Assembly (NCBI GenBank): GCA_902775345.1
Contig: CACYLW010000007.1
Coordinates: forward strand, 160,096-224,095
Direction: 5' to 3'
Source of the DNA: an uncultured Eubacteriales bacterium
Lineage (GTDB): Bacteria; Bacillota; Clostridia; Peptostreptococcales; Anaerovoracaceae
Length of the DNA: 64,000 nt
Part shown: positions 53,213-61,026 of the stretch, piece by piece
Layout: each line of letters begins with the position of its first letter
Numbering within the stretch: the first letter of the stretch is position 1
Notes under the pieces: model-generated
What the model saw: only the letters and a program-made list of their open reading frames with translations
Told to the model about the DNA's origin: nothing
Database searches by the model: none
Translations under genes and position numbers: made by a program

Positions 53213-53890
53213 TTAGTTGGAGCTGTGTTCGTCACCTATAACTATCATGGCGTCGACCTGAGCAGCAAGCTCCGCACAGCTTTCCTGACGTTCACGTGTT
53301 GCGTTGCATATTGTATTGTGGATATCATAATCTATCCCTGCACTATCAAAGACATTGAGCACGTCCTTCAGCAGCTCCTCCTTGATGGTTGTCTGGCATA
53401 CTATCATCGGTCTGGAGCCTTTTAATGATACGGCTTCGGCCTCAGCCTCAGCCTCATTTCCTATAACATGAGCGCTGTAGCCGCACCAGCCGTTTGTAGC
53501 TTTTACTTCCTGATGCTCCCTGTCACCTATTACTACTACAGGGACACCTTCCTCATGAGCTTTCAGAACAATGTCATGGATCTTTTTAACAAAGACGCAT
53601 GTCGTATCTATGAGGTGTATCCCCTTTGCCGCGGCCTTTTCATAAAATTCCCGGGGTTCTCCGTGAGATCTTACGATGACCGTATCCCCTTCTTCTGCCT
53701 CATCAAGTGACCCGATCATGGTGACACCCATTGATTCAAGTCTCTTTACTACATCCTTGTTGTGGATGAGGTAACCGCATGTAAAAAGCCGGCCCTTGCG
53801 TTCCTTTTTTTCAGCCTCGCTGAAAGCCATGTCTATTGCTCTGTTTACTCCGAAGCAGAATCCTGAATGTCTGGCTCTGATTATTTCCAC
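53213..53890 (-). pseudogene. ispH: IspH (HMBPP reductase), C-terminally truncated by frameshift
   Basis: IspH makes IPP and DMAPP from HMBPP in the MEP pathway using a [4Fe-4S] cluster. The GTG start (53890) follows GGGAG. The three cluster cysteines C12, C98 and C195 are present, as are the conserved His (43, 76), GDREHQE with Glu127, and QTT (166-168). The frame ends at SSN (223-225), where substrate binding by Ser/Asn should continue. About 22 residues that normally follow are missing and the last motif [10 protein letters not shown] is found in another frame (52 bp downstream), in phase with the S1 protein. A single deletion of about 65 nt would explain this. The 225-residue product lacks a conserved substrate-binding serine. 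Confidence 0.8.
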
Positions 53891-53910
53891 TTAAAACTCC
53901 CTTTCCAAAT

Positions 53911-53941
53911 ACATGGCCGGCGGGATATCCGCCGGCCGTGT
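53911..53941. other. GC-rich 13-bp hairpin upstream of ispH
   Basis: ACATGGCCGGCGG GATAT CCGCCGGCCGTGT: 13-bp stem (one G-U pair), 5-nt loop. No U-tract follows on the minus strand, so it is not a standard terminator; it may stabilise or attenuate the transcript between the GGGtGRT gene and ispH. Confidence 0.7.
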
Positions 53942-53987
53942 TGTTTACATCTGATCAGCAGTTGTGATCATTCTTTATTCCAGTAGT

Positions 53988-55007
53988 CTAGAACTTTCCT
54001 GCAGTTGCTGCTTCCTCAACGGAAACTGCCACGGATACAGTCATTCCAACCATAGGGTTGTTTCCTGCTCCGATGAGGCCCATCATCTCTACGTGTGCAG
54101 GTACTGAGGAGGAGCCTGCAAACTGAGCGTCAGAATGCATACGTCCCATTGTATCTGTCATGCCGTATGATGCAGGACCTGCAGCCATGTTGTCAGGATG
54201 CAGTGTACGTCCTGTACCGCCGCCGGAAGCTACTGAGAAGTACTTCTTGCCTGCTTCGAGTCTTTCCTTCTTGTAGGTTCCTGCTACAGGATGCTGGAAT
54301 CTTGTAGGGTTTGTCGAGTTTCCTGTAATGGAAACGTCAACGTTTTCTTTCCACAGAATAGCTACGCCTTCCTGTACGTCATTAGCGCCGTAGCAGTTGA
54401 CCTTTGCTCTTGGGCTTTCAGGGTCCTTGGAATAGCACTTTCTGAATACTTCCTTGAGCTCGCCTGTGAAGTAGTCATACTCTGTCTCAACGTATGTGAA
54501 TCCGTTGATTCTGGAGATGATCTGAGCAGCGTCCTTTCCGAGACCGTTCAGGATGACTCTGAGTGGTTTCTGACGGACTTTGTTAGCCTTGGAAGCGATA
54601 CCGATAGCTCCCTCAGCAGCAGCGAATGACTCGTGACCTGCGAGGAACGCGAAGCACTCTGTGTCCTCTTCAAGGAGCATCTTGCCGAGGTTGCCGTGTC
54701 CGAGACCAACCTTACGGCGGTCAGCTACGGAACCAGGGATGCAGAATGCCTGGAGTCCTTCTCCGATTGCTGCGGCAGCGTCAGCAGCCTTGCGGCAGCC
54801 CTTCTTGATTGCGATTGCAGCGCCTACTGTGTATGCCCACTTTGCGTTTTCGAAGCAGATAGGCTGGATGTTCTCTATCATGTGATATACATCAAGACCT
54901 GCGTCCTTTGTGATCTGTTCTGCCTCTTCGATTGATCCGATACCGTACTCAGCCAGCTTGGAAAGGATCTGTTTTTCTCTTCTTTCGTAAGATTCAAATG
55001 TAATCAT
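53988..55007 (-). CDS. GGGtGRT family protein
   Basis: A 339-residue soluble protein of the uncharacterised GGGtGRT family, named for the SGGGTGRTLHPDN motif (about 262-274). The C-terminal half contains NPTRFQHPVAGTYKKE and VPAHVEMMGLIGAGNNPMVG, all highly family-typical. No known catalytic fold is obvious. These genes regularly sit beside a NifU-like scaffold gene, as here (18 bp upstream), which suggests a joint metal or iron-sulfur linked role; that is inference. Start ATG follows AGGAGG. Confidence 0.88.
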   Translation of the reverse strand: MITFESYERREKQILSKLAEYGIGSIEEAEQITKDAGLDVYHMIENIQPICFENAKWAYTVGAAIAIKKGCRKAADAAAAIGEGLQAFCIPGSVADRRKVGLGHGNLGKMLLEEDTECFAFLAGHESFAAAEGAIGIASKANKVRQKPLRVILNGLGKDAAQIISRINGFTYVETEYDYFTGELKEVFRKCYSKDPESPRAKVNCYGANDVQEGVAILWKENVDVSITGNSTNPTRFQHPVAGTYKKERLEAGKKYFSVASGGGTGRTLHPDNMAAGPASYGMTDTMGRMHSDAQFAGSSSVPAHVEMMGLIGAGNNPMVGMTVSVAVSVEEAATAGKF

Positions 55008-55025
55008 GTCTCTTTCCTCCCTGTA

Positions 55026-55718
55026 TTATTCTTTGCGCGGATCGATCAGTTTAGCAGCATCAGCTACGCGTCCGTACTGTCCGGATGCCTTTTCTAATGC
55101 CTTTGCCGGGTCATCGCCAGCCTTGATGAAGTCCATCATCTTTCCGAAGTTGAGATACTTGTATCCAATGATCTCATCATCCTCATCAAGAGCAAGCTGT
55201 GTGATATAACCTTCTGTAAGGTCGAGGTATCTTGGGCCCTTTTCAAGGGTTCCGTATGTTGTGCCGACCATGGATCTTGTTCCCTTGCCGAGGTCCTCAA
55301 GGCCTGCTCCGATCTGGAGTCCGCCTTCTGAGAAAGCGCTCTGTGAACGTCCGTAAACGATCTGCAGGAAGATCTCTCTCATTGCTGTGTTGATAGCATC
55401 GCATACAAGGTCGGTGTTAAGAGCTTCGAGTACTGTAAGACCCGGAAGGATCTCAGCAGCCATAGCTGCGGAATGTGTCATTCCGGAGCAGCCAAGAGTC
55501 TCAACCAGAGCTTCCTGAATGATACCGTCCTTAACGTTGAGTGAAAGCTTGCAGGCTCCCTGCTGAGGTGCACACCAGCCAACACCGTGAGTGTATCCTG
55601 AAATGTCGGATATCTGCTGTGGCTTTACCCATTTTCCTTCTTCAGGAATCGGTGCAGCGCCATGGTGCACTCCCTGATGTACAGGGCACATGCCTTTCAC
55701 TTCTGCTGAATAAATCAT
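55026..55718 (-). CDS. NifU-like iron-sulfur scaffold-type protein
   Basis: 230 residues. Domain resembles the NifU N-terminal (IscU) fold in GWCAPQQGACKLSLNVKDG (about 48-66) and ETLGCSGMTHSAAMAAE (about 74-90), which supply candidate cluster ligands Cys50, Cys56 and Cys78. MCPVHQGVHHG near the N-terminus adds another Cys and a His cluster. It is longer than IscU (about 130 residues), with a C-terminal extension of unknown function. It always accompanies GGGtGRT proteins in my knowledge of Clostridia and is first in the operon here. Confidence 0.85.
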   Translation of the reverse strand: MIYSAEVKGMCPVHQGVHHGAAPIPEEGKWVKPQQISDISGYTHGVGWCAPQQGACKLSLNVKDGIIQEALVETLGCSGMTHSAAMAAEILPGLTVLEALNTDLVCDAINTAMREIFLQIVYGRSQSAFSEGGLQIGAGLEDLGKGTRSMVGTTYGTLEKGPRYLDLTEGYITQLALDEDDEIIGYKYLNFGKMMDFIKAGDDPAKALEKASGQYGRVADAAKLIDPRKE

Positions 55719-55771
55719 AATAGTTTCCTCCTGATACTCAGTGAAATTGAATTCTAGCTAATTCACATCTT

Positions 55772-55800
55772 ATTTTATCTCATACGCGTAGATTCAACAA
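55772..55800 (-). promoter_or_regulatory. Promoter of the NifU-like/GGGtGRT operon
   Basis: On the minus strand TTGTTG (55795-55800), 17-bp spacer, TAAAAT (55772-55777), 54 bp before the ATG. Confidence 0.6.
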
Positions 55801-55821
55801 GTTTTTGATTAATACAAAGAA

Positions 55822-56109
55822 CTAAACTTCAAAATCGCAGGCTACAGATCCGCTGCGTACTTCATGCATGCGTTTTTTGACCGGCATGTGGACCGGATGT
55901 GTCTGATATGCGTCGAACGCTTCCCTGTTCTCGAACAGGGTCACAAGCGCCAGATCGTATGACCTTTCACTGTGAAGAATATCTGCTCCTGCCTCAAGCT
56001 CGAGCATTCCTTCTATCCTTCCCTTCATGCCGTAGAAATTCTTCACCAGCTGAGGGATCTCGTCCTTGAACTCATCCTTTATTTTGAACATTACGATATG
56101 TCTAATCAT
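55822..56109 (-). CDS. Dabb family (stress-responsive A/B barrel) protein
   Basis: A 95-residue dimeric alpha-beta barrel protein. The start MIRHIVMFKIKDE and the end with HPVHMPVKKRMHEVRSGSVACDFE match the Dabb family. Members include stress proteins and some cyclases, but no catalytic role can be given here. It lies between the NifU-like operon promoter and the Tad locus, in the same orientation, and could be transcribed from the Tad operon 80 bp upstream. Confidence 0.88.
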   Translation of the reverse strand: MIRHIVMFKIKDEFKDEIPQLVKNFYGMKGRIEGMLELEAGADILHSERSYDLALVTLFENREAFDAYQTHPVHMPVKKRMHEVRSGSVACDFEV

Positions 56110-56189
56110 GAATATGACCTCCCCTGACAGTTCACTGTATTACCTGATTGATTATAGATTGTCCGGCACTTTATTTGCAACAGAAGAGG

Positions 56190-56711
56190 TCAGTTCATGT
56201 TGTTTTCAAGCCTCAGTATCGACTTGTCCAGGAACATCCTGAGACGGTTTATGTCTCCCGGCTCCGCTGCAGATCTTATGCGCTCTGCCATTTCCCGTTC
56301 CTCCCTGTTATTTTTATCAAGAATCCTGTCCGCAAAAAGCACTATCTTGTATCTGAAGTCCAGTTTCTTAACGTCAGGGTAATACAGGAGTCTCAGACTA
56401 TCGATATCAACTTTTCCTTCCTTTGCGTAGACCAGCTCCGGTTCAAGAAGATAGCTCTCTGCTTCTATGAGGTGGTCCGATGTATTTTCACTCAGGCTGA
56501 TCAGGTTGCGTATGAGCAGAAGTTTGTCGTATAGATTCATGGCGGAAGCATCCAGCCTGCTGAGCCCTGCAGGTTTGTAACTGAATGAATAATTGCCGCT
56601 GTCTCTTACTATCGACATCCTCACAAAATTCTTGCAGTAATTCTCCGTAAGTATTTCTTCAACATATGCGGGAATCCTGTAGCCTGTCATGTTCTGATTG
56701 ATCCTTAGCAT
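56190..56711 (-). CDS. DUF6382-like protein of the Tad locus
   Basis: A 173-residue soluble protein starting at ATG 56711 behind AAGGAGG. YSFSYKPAGLSRLDASAMNL (about 43-62), RNLISLSENTSDHLIEAESYL, and YPDVKKLDFRYK (about 112-123) resemble the DUF6382 domain that is usually fused in front of an FHA domain in Lachnospiraceae-type Tad loci. The FHA part is absent. Last gene of the Tad cluster, 14 bp after the zinc-motif pseudopilin. The function is unknown. Confidence 0.65.
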   Translation of the reverse strand: MLRINQNMTGYRIPAYVEEILTENYCKNFVRMSIVRDSGNYSFSYKPAGLSRLDASAMNLYDKLLLIRNLISLSENTSDHLIEAESYLLEPELVYAKEGKVDIDSLRLLYYPDVKKLDFRYKIVLFADRILDKNNREEREMAERIRSAAEPGDINRLRMFLDKSILRLENNMN

Positions 56712-56725
56712 GTATCCCTCCTTAT

Positions 56726-57475
56726 CTATCCGCCGCACTTGCTGCAGGCTGTATATCCACGCCTGAGCGCGGTTCCCTTATCTATCTCTATGTAATTCCT
56801 CTGAAGAGACGGGCATCCGGGCAGATGGTAGTCCTCTCCGTCCGACGGGAAGTAATAGATCAGCGCCCCTTCTCCGGCTCTGCTGCTATGGCAGAGCGGG
56901 CACCCCTTATACTTTCTTCTGACCGAACCGGAAAGGACTGCCGAAGTCGATGCTGCTTTCAGAAAAGTGCATCCCTTTGCATGATATTTCTCACCTCTTT
57001 TAGGGAAGATATATACCGCTTCTGCATCATGATCCGCAAACTCCTCAGCCGGCATGCTGCTTTCATCGCGTTCACGGCCCACGTATGCCCTCGTTGCAAG
57101 TGAGAGATCGTAATCAGCTGCGGCTTTTATGCCCAGAGGATTGCTTGTCCTCAGATCCAGCCTGAAGCTGACCAGAAGGAGTTCATCCACACCCCATCTG
57201 CTGCATCTGTATCCGGCTTCTGTCAGTCTGGCGGAATGCACCTGCGAATGGCCTTCTTCGATCTGCTTTCTTATCCTGTAAGGCAAAGCTGCAGACGTGT
57301 CAGCCACTACAGCTTCTGCGGCGCCGCGTCTCAGTTCACTGGACGCAATGAACGTACAGTCCTCTATGCACGCGTACATCAGTATGATCGAACTCATAAC
57401 GAGTATCGCGATAATGAATACTGGAAGTGCTATCGCGGATTCCAGCAGATAACTTCCCCTTTTATTTATAAGCAT
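56726..57475 (-). CDS. TadE-like pseudopilin with two C-terminal zinc-ribbon-like repeats
   Basis: 249 residues. NKRGSYLLESAIALPVFI near the N-terminus is a TadE-type pre-membrane motif and hydrophobic helix (about 11-38). The C-terminal 100 residues hold two related units: YIFPKRGEKYHAKGC...GCPLC (about 158-200) and YYFPSDGEDYHLPGC...YTACSKC (about 210-247). Each has a His-x(3)-Cys and a later CxxC, a pattern that could bind zinc. I know no pseudopilin with such repeats. ATG 57475 is chosen for TTGAAG just upstream; ATG 57487 is also possible. It overlaps the stop of the DUF5702-like gene by 14 bp. Confidence 0.7.
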   Translation of the reverse strand: MLINKRGSYLLESAIALPVFIIAILVMSSIILMYACIEDCTFIASSELRRGAAEAVVADTSAALPYRIRKQIEEGHSQVHSARLTEAGYRCSRWGVDELLLVSFRLDLRTSNPLGIKAAADYDLSLATRAYVGRERDESSMPAEEFADHDAEAVYIFPKRGEKYHAKGCTFLKAASTSAVLSGSVRRKYKGCPLCHSSRAGEGALIYYFPSDGEDYHLPGCPSLQRNYIEIDKGTALRRGYTACSKCGG

Positions 57476-58781
57476 CTTCAAATTCATGGCTTTTGCTGTT
57501 TGCCTCAATGGTGAACCTTACTCCCGTGAAATATTCCATCATGTTGAAATCAGCGTAATATCTGTATTTCATGTTTATCTGGATAAGATCCATTATTCTC
57601 AGAAGTCTTATATTATCGTTCAGCGAGGCTATCATTATCATTAGGTATTCATCGTAGTTCAGGCCGTCACTGAACTGCGTCACAGTACTTAACTTGCCGG
57701 AAAGCCCGGACAGTTCTTCTCCGTTTTCCTCAAGCAGTTTTTTCGATTCGTCATCCAATTTGTCCTTCACTTTATCTGACTCCAGTACGGAAGCTATGTC
57801 TGTCTTCCACTGTCCGGGCGATTTGAGGACCGGCACTCTTCTGTCATGGTAGAGATCTTCAAGATCTTCTTCTGTTTCCAACGCTGCCCAGGCTTCCGCT
57901 ATGAGCAGCTGTGTAGCCAGTCCAAGAGGTCCGGGAGTTATTGACTCCGAAACAGCAACTATCATTTCGACCTTTGCTGGATCTTTATAGATAGCAGCCA
58001 GATTAAGTGCGTTTCTTGCTATAAACAGGGCTGTCCTTACGGCTCTGTAATTGACTTCATCGTCAGTGCTCCCTCTTATTACATATTCCCATTCGTTTAC
58101 CAATAAATGGTCCTTGTCATCTGACTTCGTAACATGATTATCAAAGCACTTTTCGAGAAGCAGCACTTCTGATCCGGCTCCGGCAAGTATTCCGTGCAGT
58201 CCGCTCTCACCTCCCGCAGATTTTGCTCTCTCAGTAAGTTCCTCACCTGACACACTGCCGCCTGTTCCGCGCGAAGGCAGTGTGTCTATTACCACCGGAT
58301 TGTTTATCACACGGCCCTCTTCATCGAAACCTTCGCCTGTATCAAGATCACGGTACTCCCGTCCTCTGCCGTTTATTATTTCAGAGGCTGCATTTACGGT
58401 GAATCCCAGCCTGAGTGCCTTTCTGAAGTTTGCCGGATCACCAAGTTCATATCCCGTCAGATCTGCATTCGCCCCTTTTATGTGTGCCCCAAGTCTTCCC
58501 TGAGTTGAGTATTTCAAATAAGAATTGAGTTTAGCTGTGACCTCATCGTCATTTCCGAAATAGGCCATTATGGAGTAATCATCCAGCAGATGAATGTCAT
58601 ATTCTGACAATACAGCCCTGGTCCAGAGCCTTCCGAACATCTCGCATTCACTGCTCACGACCATTCTTCTGGATACTCCGATGGCTCCGGCGATACACAA
58701 CGCGAATCCTGTAAAAACGATCGCGAGCATGACTGCCGCCGATCCCTTCTTATTCCTAATAGATTCAATCAAGTACCTCAC
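57462..58781 (-). CDS. DUF5702-like membrane protein of the Tad locus
   Basis: 439 residues; begins with NKKGSAAVMLAIVFTGFALC, a TadE/TadG-like pre-helix NKKGS motif and one membrane helix (about 10-36), followed by a large extracytoplasmic alpha/beta domain. GRLWTRAVLSEYDIHLLDDYSIMAYFG (about 47-72; cited in part) matches the DUF5702 family seen in Firmicutes Tad loci. The start is GTG at 58781, overlapping the stop of the upstream pilin-like gene by 17 bp, with a TTG three codons later as an alternative. Probably a minor pilus or assembly component. Confidence 0.75.
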   Translation of the reverse strand: MRYLIESIRNKKGSAAVMLAIVFTGFALCIAGAIGVSRRMVVSSECEMFGRLWTRAVLSEYDIHLLDDYSIMAYFGNDDEVTAKLNSYLKYSTQGRLGAHIKGANADLTGYELGDPANFRKALRLGFTVNAASEIINGRGREYRDLDTGEGFDEEGRVINNPVVIDTLPSRGTGGSVSGEELTERAKSAGGESGLHGILAGAGSEVLLLEKCFDNHVTKSDDKDHLLVNEWEYVIRGSTDDEVNYRAVRTALFIARNALNLAAIYKDPAKVEMIVAVSESITPGPLGLATQLLIAEAWAALETEEDLEDLYHDRRVPVLKSPGQWKTDIASVLESDKVKDKLDDESKKLLEENGEELSGLSGKLSTVTQFSDGLNYDEYLMIMIASLNDNIRLLRIMDLIQINMKYRYYADFNMMEYFTGVRFTIEANSKSHEFEDAYK

Positions 58782-59097
58782 CGCTTCTTACCAGAAAATC
58801 CTCATTTATAAGATATGTTCTTACATCAAGTCTTTTGCTCACATTGCGCCTGAGTACGCCTCCACTGAGCAATGTCAGTTCTTCCTCTGTCTCATAGGTG
58901 CGGATCATCGCCCCGCTGTAAGTGTCCTGTGCCTCCATCGCCTCCCTGTGCGCTTTCACTCCTGATGTCAGGATATCCATATAGAATACGAACAGCCTTA
59001 CCAGGAGCATCGTTGTGATGATAACGACCGGGAGTGAAATCGCAGCCTCCACCATCTGCGAACCCTTTTTATTGTTCAGGTGCCGTATGAATTTCAT
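58765..59097 (-). CDS. TadE-like pseudopilin
   Basis: 110 residues with NKKGSQMVEAAISLPVVIITT (about 9-28 shown in part): the NKKGS turn and TadE helix (about 15-42). The remainder is a short extracellular domain ending RSGEVLD. TadE-type pseudopilins are minor pilins of Tad/Flp pili processed by TadV; a TadV gene is not in the window. It lies 2 bp after the Flp-like pilin gene. Confidence 0.8.
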   Translation of the reverse strand: MKFIRHLNNKKGSQMVEAAISLPVVIITTMLLVRLFVFYMDILTSGVKAHREAMEAQDTYSGAMIRTYETEEELTLLSGGVLRRNVSKRLDVRTYLINEDFLVRSGEVLD

Positions 59098-59099
59098 TT

Positions 59100-59273
59100 C
59101 TAGAAATTTGCCGCATCGAGTTTACCGAATATGCGGTTCACGAAATCCACTATGGACGACTTGAATATGATCCCGACGGCGACGGCGATCGCTACCAGTA
59201 TGGCTACCTGGACCATCTCCATTCCTCTTTTGTTACCTAGCAGAAATGCTATCTTTGTCCCTATCCTCTTCAT
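59100..59273 (-). CDS. Flp-like major pilin subunit
   Basis: A 57-residue prepilin. The leader is positively charged (MKRIGTKIAFLLGNKRG) and ends in Gly before MEMVQVAILVAIAVAVGIIF, with Glu at +2, a type IVb (Flp1-like) prepilin pattern. A short tail follows. ATG 59273 has AGGAG seven bases before it. Located after tadC, where the pilin gene commonly lies in Firmicutes Tad loci. Confidence 0.85.
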   Translation of the reverse strand: MKRIGTKIAFLLGNKRGMEMVQVAILVAIAVAVGIIFKSSIVDFVNRIFGKLDAANF

Positions 59274-59296
59274 CGTATTTCTCCTTTCTTTATTCA

Positions 59297-60286
59297 TCAG
59301 TTCATGTTCAGCATCGCAGGAGCCATCGTTATTACTATCAGCAATACAAGCAGCAGCCCCAGCGGACAAGACATCTTAGTGTCTATAGCCTTTCCGGCTT
59401 CTCTTGCCACTGTCTTTCTCTCGTCCCACAGATACCGGCTCTCACGCTCCAGGCTCTCTACGACATCGCTTCCTCTTTTTTCGTTCTCCGTGAGTATCGA
59501 AGCTATCCTGATAAGCTCCTTTACATCATGCTTTACCGCGTACTCGTTCAATACCTGCGCGGTGCTGATGCGGTGTCCCTCAGTAGCTTCCCTCAGGCCG
59601 GCGAGATCCTTCTCAAATGTGCTGCATGTCGCATTGTTTTCGTATCCGCAGCTTATGGTATCGAAGGCATCGCTCAGTATGAGTCCCGCATTCATCATCA
59701 GATAGAGCTGATTGCAGAATCTCGGAAGACCTCTCATGATCGACTTTCTTTCTTCAGCAGCCGTTTTGTCGCTTTTCAGGGAACTTACGGTCATAAGGAT
59801 CACAAGGCCCATATACATGGCCGGTATTATCATGACGACCGGACCGGCACCGGGATCCGCACCCGTCCATCTGAGGGCAGATCCGTCAGACAACTCTGAC
59901 GGCAGATGTATTTTTTTGCCCCGTGAGTACTCAATGCTGCTTATCATGTTATCTACAGCAGCATCTATCTCTGCCTCGCGCTTCTCAGTTTCATCGATCT
60001 TCACACCACTATGTCCGTCCGGCTGCGCCTGGAATGTCAGGGTCACGTCCCGCGTGGTCTTCCGGTTTCCGTTTTTTATCTCAAGACTCAGATCATATCT
60101 CTCGCTTCTGCTCAGGCTTCTCCTGTTTATACCTATGATGTTTCCGTTTCTGTCGGCGATCAGTGTCCCGCTTTCTTCCGGCCCTTTCACTGCCAGAGCG
60201 AGTATTAAAAGCGCGGTCACCAGGGTAACGGCGTATATCCCCGACATCAGTTTTTTATCTCCGGACAGTTTTCTAAATCTCGACAT
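59297..60286 (-). CDS. TadC-like inner-membrane platform protein
   Basis: 329 residues. One membrane helix near 15-34, then a hydrophilic segment of roughly 115 residues (about 36-150), then membrane helices at about 152-170 and the T2SSF domain (about 175-329) with MRGLPRFCNQLYLMMNAGLILSDAF (partly 188-207). TadC proteins usually have short loops, so the large extracytoplasmic insertion is unusual. Overlaps tadB by 14 bp. Together with TadB it forms the platform for the CpaF ATPase. Confidence 0.82.
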   Translation of the reverse strand: MSRFRKLSGDKKLMSGIYAVTLVTALLILALAVKGPEESGTLIADRNGNIIGINRRSLSRSERYDLSLEIKNGNRKTTRDVTLTFQAQPDGHSGVKIDETEKREAEIDAAVDNMISSIEYSRGKKIHLPSELSDGSALRWTGADPGAGPVVMIIPAMYMGLVILMTVSSLKSDKTAAEERKSIMRGLPRFCNQLYLMMNAGLILSDAFDTISCGYENNATCSTFEKDLAGLREATEGHRISTAQVLNEYAVKHDVKELIRIASILTENEKRGSDVVESLERESRYLWDERKTVAREAGKAIDTKMSCPLGLLLVLLIVITMAPAMLNMN

Positions 60287-61016
60287 TTGTGATCCTCTGT
60301 ATCATCGCGTAAATCCCTATATTAGAAGCCAGCACGGCAGTCATTATGACCCGTCCGGCAGCAGTCTCGTAAAGCGGAGCTATGTAGTCGGGAGCCGTTA
60401 TGTTGAGAAACAGTATTATCAGTGCAGGCATGGCGAAAATCACCAGACCTTCACTTTCCTTTCTTCTGACCAGTTCCTCTATCTCCCTGTCTATGCTCAT
60501 CTTCTCCATGATCACTCCCGCTGCCTTTCCGAGAGCCGTGATGAGGCTTGCGCCTGTCTTCTTGCAGATCGAATACACGGTAACAAAGTCCTTAACGTCT
60601 TCAAGTCCTGACGCATCGGCAAGATCCCGCAGCACGCTCACATCGTTTTCACCTCCCGTTTCCATTCTCTCGTATGCCTTTGCAAGATCTCCCGCGAGTA
60701 TCGATCTTTTGCCATGGATGTTGAGCAGCGACGGTATCGATTCGTGGATCGCGTCCTTCATGGAACGTCCCGCGCCTATGGCTGTTGACGCCATGAAGAG
60801 GAAATCCCTGAATTCCGCCATGTATCTCCGCCGCCTCATTTTGATAATGCTTTCCGTAACGAAACCTTTTATCTTTTTCGTGAACGGTATTATCACTGCC
60901 GCAAACAGTATGTTCCTGTACATCAGATAAGAGATGATGAGGCCTGAAGCTGCAAGGCATCCGCAGAAAACTGCATTCTCCTTTCTGCTGAACTCATATT
61001 TTGACAGTTCCGTCAT
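60273..61016 (-). CDS. TadB-like type II secretion F-domain protein
   Basis: 247 residues: two N-terminal hydrophobic segments (about 16-45), then cytosolic T2SSF-type helices with FMASTAIGAGRSMKDAIHES (about 72-91) and MISIDREIEELVRRKESEG-like sequence, and two C-terminal hydrophobic helices (about 195-245). It follows the ATPase gene by 10 bp and precedes tadC. Part of the Tad pilus inner-membrane platform. Confidence 0.85.
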   Translation of the reverse strand: MTELSKYEFSRKENAVFCGCLAASGLIISYLMYRNILFAAVIIPFTKKIKGFVTESIIKMRRRRYMAEFRDFLFMASTAIGAGRSMKDAIHESIPSLLNIHGKRSILAGDLAKAYERMETGGENDVSVLRDLADASGLEDVKDFVTVYSICKKTGASLITALGKAAGVIMEKMSIDREIEELVRRKESEGLVIFAMPALIILFLNITAPDYIAPLYETAAGRVIMTAVLASNIGIYAMIQRITNVEI

Positions 61017-61026
61017 CGGTCCTTAC

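Noticed and set aside
53118-53235. S1 protein starting at GTG 53235
   Set aside because: This would add the leftover IspH tail in front of S1; no ribosome site precedes it, while AAGGAGG precedes ATG 53118.
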